Origin: Triticum aestivum
Lineage: Eukaryota > Streptophyta > Magnoliopsida > Poales > Poaceae
NCBI RefSeq assembly: GCF_018294505.1
Contig: NC_057809.1
Span: 414,694,104 to 414,758,103, forward strand
DNA length: 64,000 nucleotides
Direction of reading: 5' to 3'
Position 1 is the stretch's first letter. Every line of letters begins with the position of its first letter. Both the position numbers and the translations under genes were made by a program. Of the stretch, positions 11,476-20,798 are shown piece by piece. The notes under the pieces were generated by a model, which saw nothing but the letters and a program-made list of their open reading frames with translations, did not search any database and was not told where the DNA came from.

Positions 11476-12140
11476 TGCCTGCCATCCTGTAGTATAGGCC
11501 GTTCGATTTATATCTGATGGATAGGAAGGAAACTATGGCAATTTTGCAAAAAAATATCGACACCCCTCTCCACATTTGCAAATAAGGCCTTCCCTCGTTC
11601 ATTCTTTTCTCCCACAAGATAAACTACTCATGCAAATGCATCTTGATGTTCCATGCAACGCACGGGCATCTTGCTAGTCTACTACTCTCTTATACAAGCA
11701 AGATAGATCTCTACTCTTATAAAAACAGAGTTGGTGGTGATGGTGTGCCTGCCATCCTACAATATAGGCCGTCCAATCTATATCTAACTGATAGGGAGGA
11801 AACTATGACAATTTACGCGCACTCCTCTCCACATTTGCAGATAAGGCCTTCCCTCATTCATCCTTTTCTCCCACAAGATCTTGATGTTCCATGCAACGCA
11901 CGGGCATCTTGCTAGTCTTATAAAAAACAGAGTTGGTGATGATGGTATGCCTGCCATCCTGCAATATAGGCCGTACAATTTATATCTGATGGATAGGAAG
12001 AAAACTATGACAGTTTTGCAAAAAGATACCTACACCCCTCTCCACATTTGCAAATAAGGCCATCCCTCGTTCATCCTTTTTCTCTCACAAGATAAACTAC
12101 TCATACAAATGCATCATGATGTTCCGTGCAATGCACGAGG
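11476..12140 (+). repeat. Three tandem copies of a 200-270 bp unit with Helitron-like termini
   Basis: Units start near 11476, 11746 and 11947. Each carries TGCCTGCCATCCT, a TATAGGCCGT phrase, CCTCTCCACATTTGCA and the ending TGTTCCATGCAACGCACGGG followed by CATCTTGCTAGT (degenerate in unit 3). The terminal CTAG preceded by a short imperfect hairpin (CCATGC/GCACGG) is like the 3' end of grass Helitrons. Unit 2 begins near 11708 with TCTCTACTC, like a Helitron 5' end, and would be a mini-element of about 210 bp. No Rep/helicase is present. Confidence 0.5.
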
Positions 12141-12690
12141 ATGTTTCCTTGGGGGTCTCTCCAGTGCGGCGTGGCCGTAATTGCAAGTTGATGCCCCTTG
12201 AGATGCCGACATTGAGGGGCACTCGGATTTTGTCGATGAGCAGGTAAGATGAGTTTGATCACGTAGTAAATGCATTCTAAAGAATACTTCCGTGTCCATT
12301 TCCTAATTCTCCCCCTGCCCACTGTTTCATAGGTTAGGCTCGGTGCGAGTGGAGATTGGCTTGCATATGTACGGGAGGGTACCAACATCAATTTGCACAA
12401 CATTTACAATGGTGACACCGTTCCCGTACAACCTTTGTCCAACATTGGGATCAACCATGCAACGGGCCACCGCCTGAATTGGTACGATGGAACCACGTTG
12501 AGATTGAAGAAGATAGCACGAACCTTGCACATGGCGATCAAAGGTGGACCATGCTGACTGCGGCCGATCTGTTGTCGTACGAGTACGAAGACGTTGTGCT
12601 CCTTTCTAACCGCATCTTCGCGGTGAAAAACCAGGTTGACTTGTTTCGTATGGGACACATCCTACGGTATACTTCCCCTCTCCCAGTTTA
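12127..12690 (+). pseudogene. F-box/DUF295 (KIB-type beta-propeller)-like gene fragment
   Basis: Two exon-like blocks are separated by an 89 bp intron with GT-AG ends (12244-12332). Exon 2 reads GDWLAYVREGTNINLHNIYN, GDTVPVQPL and LNWYDGTTLRLKKIA. After a frameshift near 12528 come HGDQRWTMLTAADLLSYEYE and VVLLSNRIFAVKNQVDLF. These phrases match the C-terminal propeller region of the large grass family of F-box proteins with DUF295. The F-box itself is missing, part of the propeller is deleted and the frame is broken. Such proteins are substrate-binding parts of SCF ubiquitin ligases; this fragment cannot make one. The identification is from memory of the family. Confidence 0.55.
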
Positions 12691-13482
12691 TTTGTTTTGA
12701 ATATTTTTTCATTTTATAAGTTTCAAATTCAAATTTAGAGCTCCCCATCACATGTTGAGATTACAATGTCTGCTAAATCATTGTGTGCATGTATAGTAAA
12801 GAAACAAATCTCGAGTTTGGCATGAGTTCATGCAGCGGTAGCACCACAAGGCCTGGTGCAGGAGTTACATTTCCCTCTCAGGCCCTCGGGACTGAGCTTC
12901 AGCGCCTTACTACACCTGCCTTTGAGTCAATAACATGTGGACCCGATAGGTGGATGGTCCACATGTAATGCTCCCGAAGGCAGAGGGGCAGTGGGGCCGA
13001 GAGGAGTGAGCCGCGGGGGACATGTGGTGTCATGGGTTCGAGCGGCGTCGTGGGAATTGTGTGTGGCTATGGTAGAAACTTTATGCTCACCACATTTCAG
13101 GTGGCCCACATGTCAAGCACACAAAGGCAGAGGGGTGTGCGGCCGAGAGGGGTAAGGCGCATGTCGGTGGACGTGGTGCTGTGGGTTGGAGCGGCATCGT
13201 GGGAATCGCGAGTGGCAGTGGATGAAACATGATGGTCGCCGTAGATGAACTTCCATGGACAAGCTGTCATGTATACGGACACATGCATTGCATACCGGTC
13301 ACTGGAAGGAGTAGTAGTAGAGAAAGCTAGGGGGATAAATAGTTCCTTATAGTCAAGCGGACCCACGCTACTACTTGTTTCAAAGACATGCACACCATCG
13401 AAATAGTCCATCTATATCAATATACACAGAGAGGGAATAATTTTGTTACAAGAGAGGAAATAGTTCATCCATCCACAATGCA
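12691..13482. other. Unassigned segment with a diverged tandem duplication
   Basis: No gene is supported. 12960-13105 and 13108-13245 are two diverged copies of a unit of about 146 bp. They share AGGCAGAGGGG, GGCCGAGAGG, GAGCGGC(G/A)TCGTGGGAAT and a final ACAT/GCTCACC-type stretch. The remainder shows no coding signal and no transposon ends that I recognise. It lies just beyond the stop codon of the exonuclease fragment, so it may include that gene's former 3' flank. Confidence 0.4.
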
Positions 13483-13851
13483 CTACTGTTGGTGCAACTT
13501 CTTCTCCTTCTTCTTCTTCTTGTTCTCATTTTCTATGGAAGATGGCTTCGCAACAATCTCTCTGGACCTTGCAGCTATCTCGAAACTCACACGGGCATCG
13601 AGAGCAGCATATTTTATCCGCCCATACATCAAGGGATAATTCTCCCATCCAGACGACCTTAATGCCAGCGTGTCTTGTCACCCTTTTGAAGATTCGTTAC
13701 GAGCACAAACTTTGCTATGTCGAATAGGGATGGTGTTCGTTTATCACAATCTTCTATAGGAATTTTTACTTTGGTTTGTACGTCAGCGATGCTTTTCGAA
13801 TCAAGGTTGTATGGCTCCAACTTCTGCTTGTCCCCTGCGATGGCTGCCCCA
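13483..13851 (-). pseudogene. C-terminal fragment of a 3'-5' exonuclease-like (DEDDy, WRN-exonuclease-type) gene
   Basis: On the minus strand GDKQKLEPYNL and SLFDIAKFVLVTNLQKGDKT can be read up to a frameshift near 13670. The frame then continues as SSGWENYPLMYGRIKYAALD, ARVSFEIAAR and a Lys-rich tail, with a stop at 13483-13485. YAALD fits the YxxxD Exo III motif of DEDDy exonucleases, and the preceding W followed by IKYAA(L/M)DA is typical of plant Werner-like exonuclease relatives. The N-terminal half, with the first catalytic Asp/Glu, is missing because the coding sequence runs directly into an Athila LTR at 13852. With truncation plus frameshift it is not functional. This is likely a host-gene relic, but a captured fragment cannot be excluded. 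Confidence 0.55.
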
Positions 13852-14977
13852 TGATAACCCACAAGTATAGGGGATCGCAACAGTTTTTGAGGGTAGATTA
13901 TTCAACCCAAATTTATTGGTTCGACACAAGGGGAGCCAAAGAATATTCTCAAGTATTACCACTTGAGTTGTCAATTCAACCACACCTGAAAGACTTAATA
14001 TCTGCAACAAAGTATTTAGTCGCAAAGTAGTATGGAAGTAACGGTAACGGTGGCAAAAGTAAGAGTAGTAGTTTTTGTAGCAATCGTAACAGTGGCAACG
14101 GAAAAGTAACTAAGCAAATATAGATATGTGAAAAGCTCGTAGGCAATGGATCAATGATGGATAATTATGTCGGATGCGATTCCTCATGCAACAGTTATAA
14201 CATAGGGTGACATAGAACTAGCTCCAGTTCATCAATGTAATGTAGGCATGTATTCCGAATATAGTCATGCGTGCTTATGGAAAAGAACTTGCATGACATC
14301 TTTTGTCCTACCCTCCCGTGGCAGCGGGGTCCTATTGGAAACTAAGGGATATTAAGGCCTCCTTTTAATAGAGTACCCGACCAAAGCATTACCACTTAGT
14401 GAATACATGAACTCCTCAAACTACAGTCATCATCGGGAGTGGTCCCGATTATTGTCACTTTGGGGTTGCCGGATCATAACACATAGTAGGTGACTATTGA
14501 CTTGCAAGATAGGATCAAGAACTCACATATATTCATGAAAACATAATAGGTTCAGATCTGAAATCATGGCACTCGGGCCCTAGTGACAAGCATTAAGCAT
14601 AGTAAAGTCATAGCAACATCAATCTTAGAACATAATGGATACTAGGGATCAAACCCTAGCAAAACTAACTTGATTACATTGTAAATCTCATCCAACACAT
14701 CACCGTCCAGCAAGCCTACGATGATATTACTCACGCACGGTGGTGAGCATCATGAAATTGGTGATGGAGGAAGGTTGATGATGTCGGTGGCAATGGATTC
14801 CCCTCTCCGGAGCCCCGAACGGACTCCAGATCAGCCCTCCCAAGGAAGATTAGGGCTTGGCGGCGGCCCCGTGTCGTAAAACACGATGAATCCTTCTCTC
14901 TAATTTTTTTCTCCCCGAAAGTGAATATATGGAGTTGGAGTTGAGGTTGGTGGAGTTGGAGTTGGAGTTGAGATCGC
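13852..14977 (-). repeat. LTR-A, truncated Athila LTR
   Basis: Starts TGATAACCCACAAGTATAGG like LTR-B and LTR-C and runs colinear with them for about 1.1 kb. It then breaks off inside the GGAGTTGGAGTTG-rich stretch. The last roughly 270 bp of the LTR, including the end that reads TGATACGTC on the minus strand, are missing. The break joins gag-proximal internal sequence at a shared AACAG (14978-14982). Confidence 0.85.
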
Positions 14978-15034
14978 AACAGAGATAGATGAAGTAGCAA
15001 AAGCAGGGTCAGGTTTCATTCTAGCATTTAGAGA

Positions 15035-15466
15035 TTACTTACCCCATTTAGCTAATAATTTTTTAAGTTTAGTTCTATTTCTGCAAGCTAAAATAGCTAA
15101 AGAAGCGTCTTGATCAAAAACATAACCCTTAGGAATGGCAAGTGGTTCTTCATCATCACTTTCATCAGTATCATCAGATTCAATATTTTCAATTTCTCTA
15201 GCCCTAGCAAGTTGTTCATCAAGAAAAGCACTAAGTGGCATAGTAGTATCAGGCATATAGGTAGTTTCATCATAAGTATTATGCATAACAGAAGTGGCAT
15301 CATCAATAACATGCGACATATCAGAACGAATAGCAGAAGCAGGTGTAGGTGTCGCAAGCTTACTCAAAACAGAAGGTGAATCAAGTGCGGAGCTAGATGG
15401 CAGTTCCTTACCTCCCCTCGTAGTTGAGGGATAGATCTTGGTTTTTGGATCTCTTAAGTTCTTCAT
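15035..15466 (-). pseudogene. gag: Athila gag N-terminus, first copy (truncated)
   Basis: Starts MKNLRDPKTKIYPSTTRGGK at 15466 and is nearly identical to the start of the second copy at 23578-23135. It covers 143 residues with an acidic stretch (DDTDESDDEEPLAIPKGY) and ends KKLLAKWGK at a stop at 15035-15037. The stop is TAA where the second copy has CAA, a direct C-to-T change. Beyond it the homology runs only about 50 bp to the deletion junction with LTR-A, so the capsid domain is gone. Confidence 0.8.
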
Positions 15467-15515
15467 AATGATAAGCAGATATATATCCCAAGTGACTCAA
15501 AGAATAGAGCTATGC

Positions 15516-15533
15516 TCCCCGGCAACGGCGCCA
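15516..15533 (-). other. Primer binding site (tRNA-Asp type), first copy
   Basis: The + strand reads TCCCCGGCAACGGCGCCA, which is the 3' end of plant tRNA-Asp including CCA. On the minus strand it lies 11 bases inside the LTR-B end, the Athila spacing. Minus-strand DNA synthesis would be primed here. Confidence 0.7.
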
Positions 15534-15544
15534 GAAAATAGTCT

Positions 15545-16961
15545 TGATAACCCACAAGTATAGGGGATCGCAACAGTTTTCGAGGGTAGAGTATTCAACC
15601 CTAATTTATTGATTCGACACAAGGGGAGCCAAAGAATATTCTCAAGTATTAGCAGCTGAGTTGTCAATTCAACCACACCTGGAAACTTAATATCTGCAGC
15701 AAAGTGTTTAGTAGCAAAGTAATATGATAGTAGTGATAACGGTAGCAAAAGGTAACAGTAGTAAAAGTAATGTTTTTGGTATTTTGTAGTGATGATAGCA
15801 ATAGCAACGGGAAAATAAATAAGCGAAGAACAATATATGGAAAGCTCGCAGGCAATGGATCGGTGATGGATAATTATGCCGGATGCGGTTCATCATGTAA
15901 CAGTCATAACCTAGGGTGACACAGAACTAGCTCCAGTTCATTGATATAATGTAGGCATGTATTCCGAACATAGTCATACGTGCTTATGGAAAAGAACTTG
16001 CATGACATCTTTTGTCCACCCGTCCCGTGGCAGCGGGGTCCTTACGGAAACTAAGGGATATTAAGGCCTCCTTTTAATAGAGTACCGGAACAAAGCATTA
16101 ACACATAGTGAATACATGAACTCCTCAAACTACGGTCATCACCGGTAAGTATCCTGATTATTGTCACTTCGGGGTTAACGGATCATAACACAAAATAGGT
16201 GACTATAGACTTGCAAGATAGGATCAAGAACACTCATATATTGATGAAAACATAATAGGTTCAGATCTGAAATCATGGCAGGGCTGTAGTGGCAAGCATT
16301 AAGCATAGCAAAGTCATAGCAACATCAATCTCAGAACATAGTGGACACTAGGGATCAAACCCTAACAAAACTAACTCGATTACATGATTGATCCCATCCA
16401 ACCCATCACCATCCAGCAAGCCTATGATGGAATTACTCACGCACGGCGGTGAGCATCATGAAATTGGTGATGGAGGATGGTTGATGATGACGATGGCGAC
16501 GGATTCCCCTCTCCAGAGTCCCGAACGGACTCCAGATCATCCCTCCCGAGAGGTTTTAGGGCTTGGTGGTAGCTCCGTATCGTAAAACGCAATGATTTCT
16601 TCTCCCTCATTTTTTTCTCCCCGAAACTCAATATATGGAGGTGGAGTTGGAGTCGGAGAGGCAACAGGGGCCCACGAGGTAGGGGGCACGCCCTAGCGGG
16701 GCAGGCGCGCCACCCACCCTCGTGGCAAGGTGGTGGGCCCCCTGGCCTTCATCTTAGTCAGGTATTTTTCTTATTTTCTGAAAAGTGTCTCTGTGAAGTT
16801 TTAGGTCATCCCGAGAATGTTTGCTCCTGCACATAAATAACACCATGGTAATTCTGCTGAAAACAGCGTCAGTCCGGGTTAGTTCCATTCAAATCATGCA
16901 AGTTAGAGTCCAAAATAAGGGCAAAAGTGTTTGGAAAAGTAGATACATTGGAGACGTATCA
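15545..16961 (-). repeat. LTR-B, complete Athila LTR, 1417 bp
   Basis: The + strand starts TGATAACCCACAAG and ends GGAGACGTATCA, so the element-strand LTR starts TGATACGTC and ends GGGTTATCA. It serves both as the 5' LTR of the truncated left copy and as the 3' LTR of the right copy. It contains a GC-rich module at about 16668-16745. Confidence 0.9.
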
Positions 16962-19003
16962 ACTCCCCCAAGCTTAAACCTTTGCTTGTCCTCAAGCAAT
17001 TCACTTGACAAATTGAAAGTGATAAAGAAAAACTTTTACAAACTCTATTTGCTCTTGTTGTTGTAAATATGTAAAGTCAGCATTCAAGTTTTCAGCAAAG
17101 ATTATAACTAACCACATTCACAATAACACATAGGTATCAAATTTACTCATATCGATGGCATAATAAACTAGCGAGCAATAATAATAAATCTTGGATGACA
17201 ACACTTTCTCAAAACAATCATAATATGATATAGCAAGGTGGCATCTCGCTAGCCCTTTCTGAGACCGCAAAACATAAATGCAGAGCACCTTCAAAGACCA
17301 AGGACTGACTAGACATTGTAATTCATGGTAAAATAGATCCAGTCAAGTCATACTCAATGTAAACTAACAGTAATGAATGCAAATGACAGCTGTGCTCTCC
17401 AACTGGTGCTTGTTAATAAGAGAATGATGACTCAGCATAAAAGTAAATAGATAGGCCCTTCGTAGAGGGAAGCAAGGATTTTTAGAGGTGCCAGAGCTCG
17501 GTTTTGAAACAGAGGTGAATAATATTTTGAGCGGTATACTTTGATTGTCAACATAACAACCAAGAGATGGCGTTATCTTCCATGCTACACACATTATAGG
17601 CGGTTCCCAAACAGAATGGTAAAGTTTATACTCCCCCTTCCACCAACAAGTATCAATCCATGGCTTGCTCAAAACAACGAGTGCCTCCAACTAACAGGAG
17701 TCCCAGGGGAGTTTTGTTTACAATTATTTTGATTTAGTTTGCATAAAGCATGGGACTAGGCATCCCGGTGACCAGCCATTTATCTCGTGAGTGAGGAGCG
17801 GAGTCCACTCCTCTTGAGAATAACCCGCCTAACATGGAAGATACAGACAACCCTAGTTGATACATGAGCTATTCGAGCATACAAAACAGGATATTTATTT
17901 GAAGGTTTAGAGTTTGGCACATACAAATTTACTTGGAATGGCAGGTAGATACCGTATATAGGTAGGTATAGTGGACTCATGTGGAATAACTTTGGGGTTT
18001 AAGGATTGGATGCACAAGCAGTATTCCCGCTTAGTACAGGTGAAGGCTAGCAAAAGACTGGGAAGCGACCAGCTAGAGAGCGACAACAGTCATGAACATG
18101 CATTAAAATTAATCAACACCGAATGCAAGCATGAGTAGGATATAATCCACCATGAACATAAACATCATGGAGGCTATGTTGATTTTGTTTCAACTACATG
18201 TGTGAACATGTGCCAAGTCAAGTCGCTTAAATCATTCAGAGGAGGATACCACCCTATCATACCACAACATAACCATTTGAATAGCATGTTGGCACGCAAG
18301 GTAAACCATTATAACTCATAGCTAATCAAGCATGGCATAAGGAACTATGATCTCTAGTTGTCATTGCAAACATGTTTATTCATAATAGGCTGAATCAGGA
18401 ACGATGAACTAATCATATTTACAAAAACAAAAGAGGTCGAGTTCATACCAGCGTCTCTCATCACAGTCAGTCCATCATATTTCATCATAATTGCCCTTCA
18501 CTTGCACGACCGAATAGTGTGAATAATAATAATAGTGCACGTGCATTGGACTAAGCTGGAATCTGCAAGCATTCAATAAACAGGAGAAGACAAGGCAATA
18601 TGGGCTCTTTTGTCAGATAAACAATAATGCATATAAGAGCCACTTCAACAATTTAATTATGGTCTTCTCCTATCGACCCCCAAAGAAAAGAAAAGAAATA
18701 AAACTATTTACACGGGAAAGCTCCCAACAAGCAAAAGAAGAACATGAAATCTTTTTGGGTTTTCTTTTTAATTACTACTACAAGCATGGAAATTAAACTG
18801 ATTAAAAGCTACAACTAATTTTTTGTTTTTTCTTAAGGTTTATTAAACACACAAGAAGAAAGCATAAAAAGGAAAATAAACTAGCATGGATGATACAATG
18901 AAAAAGTATGAGCACCGACATCTAGCAATGAGTGTGTGAACATAAATGTAATGTGGGTGGAAATACGTACTCCCCCAAGCTTAGGCTTTTGGCCTAAGTT
19001 GGT
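16962..19003 (-). other. Athila 3' internal non-coding region with two polypurine tracts
   Basis: The LTR-adjacent polypurine tract is at 16962-16976 (minus TAAGCTTGGGGGAGT). The identical 15-mer appears again at 18970-18984, just past the stop of the ORF1-like gene, next to a hairpin (CTTAGGC at 18980-18986 with GCCTAAG at 18992-18998). The 2 kb between is AT-rich; no ORF in it shows a family likeness. Confidence 0.65.
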
Positions 19004-20002
19004 CTATGGCCACGGCTGACCTGGTGGATATCCATAATAATAGCTGGGGTCGTACTATGATGCAGCAGCTATCGCCTGCTGAGCTGCAGGGTGGTGATGA
19101 GCGGCCTCCTCTCTCCTATCGTACTCATCTGCCTCTATATCCTCCTCTTGCCTAATAATCAAAGAAGGCGGGAGCAGGGAGAGTAATACGGACAGCACGA
19201 CGTCTGTCAAAGATTAGTCGATACTGGAGAGGTGATTCATTCCTCTCAACAAACTGGTGGTGAACCATAGCATTAAAATCTAGATAAGCAGGTGGTAATT
19301 CAATATCATCTTCGCGTATATCTATACGAAGAAAATTAGCTATGCGGGTTGCATAAATTCCACCAAAGAAATCTCCATTACGTCTATTAAGATGTAACCT
19401 ACGTGCAACAATGGCTCCAAATTATATGATTTGTCTCCTAACACAGCACTCCTAAGAATACTGAGGTTGGGGACACACATGTGACATGCCTCATCCTTAC
19501 CATTGATGCATCTACCTATGAAGAGAGCAAAATAATGTATAGCAGGAAAATGAATGCTCCCTATGGTAGCCTGTGTAATATCTCTAGATTCTCCCACAAT
19601 TATGTTGGCAAGAAAATTTCTAAATTCAGATTTGTGAGGATCCCTTATACTACCCCATTGTGGAAGTTTGCATGCAGTGGTAAAATCCTCTAGGTCCATG
19701 GTATAAAATTTATCATAAAGATCAAATAGGACAGTTGGAGAATTACATGAAGTTGAAAATTCAAACCTCCTCACCAAGGAACTAGTGAGAGTGTGATACT
19801 GGCTGCACTTCTCTTCCTCGAAGCTCACAAGATCAGCATTACGCAATTATGCGTTAAATTCTTCCTTAATTCCCGCTCGATGCATAAAGTTCTCAGAAGG
19901 CCATTCACAAGGACGCATTGGAGCGTCTTTTGGTGGTTCTTCATCAGCATCACGCATTGCAAGCCTGGGTCCTTGCTTCCTTGAAGAACCACCTTGGAAC
20001 AT
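19004..20002 (-). pseudogene. Athila ORF1-like gene (putative retrotransposon ORF-1 protein)
   Basis: The start ATG is at 20002 (MFQGGSSRKQGPRLAMRDAD). One stop interrupts at about 19851, then SFEEEKCSQYHTLTSS, LYDKFYTMDLEDFTTACKLP and HYFALFIGRCINGKDEACHM follow. After a frameshift near 19420 the frame continues as RRNGDFFGGIYATR and QYRLIFDRRRAVRITLPAPA. It ends at TAG 19004-19006 after YPPGQPWP, with another break near 19160. The protein resembles the Pfam Athila ORF-1 family. It occupies the position of an env-like gene in autonomous Athila elements; its role is unknown. At about 330 residues it looks nearly full length for this element group, but it is inactive here. Confidence 0.65.
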
Positions 20003-20798
20003 TTTCCTAAGCATTTTTCTTCCTCTGAAAAATTCTGAATTTTTTTAGTAACTTCAAAATAAAAGTAAACCAAACTCAACAATAGTGATAGCAACTACTC
20101 CTACAAGTGCCTAGGGCCTATATCATGCTTCAAAACTACTTTTGACCATATAAATTTGACATGCAAGCTCAAGAACAGGGTCACCTAAGCAACACAATTT
20201 TGCAATGAATAAAGCACTAGAACAAAAACTAATTGGACCAATGGAGGAGTCACATACCAAGGAACAATCTCCCCAAGCAGTTTTGTGAGAGGTGCTTTGA
20301 GCAAGGAGATCGAAAATGGCAGCAAGATGAGCTAGAACTCGTGCTTGAGCTAGATATTCGTGTTTGTGGGAGGAAGATGAAGTGTGTGGGTACAGGAATA
20401 AGTGGAGGAGGGCCACCGTGGGCCCACGAGGCAGGGGCACGCCCTAGAGGGGTAGGCGCGCCCTCCACCCTCGTGGGCAGGTGGTTGGCCCCCCTGGTGT
20501 GTTCTCAGTTCCATAAATCATCAAATATTCTAGAAAAAATCATATTTAATTTTCAGGGCATTTGGAGAACTTTTATTTTCGAGGTATTTTTATATTGCAC
20601 GGATAATCAGATAACTGACGGACAAATATTTATTTTATTTAATATAAATAACAGAAAGTAAAAGTGGGGTACAGAAGGTTGTGCCTTCTAGTTTCATCCA
20701 TCTCATGGTCATCAAAAGGAATCCACAAACAAGGTTGATCAAGTCTTGTTAACGAACTCATTCCGAATAACATGGAACCGGAGAAATTTCGAATAACA
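20003..20798 (-). other. Athila internal spacer between protease and ORF1-like gene
   Basis: Non-coding. 20412-20500 repeats a GC-rich module also found in LTR-B and LTR-C, with CCCACGAGGCAGGGG and CACCCTCGTGGG as an inverted pair. The + strand ORFs over it are shadows of this repeat. Confidence 0.55.
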
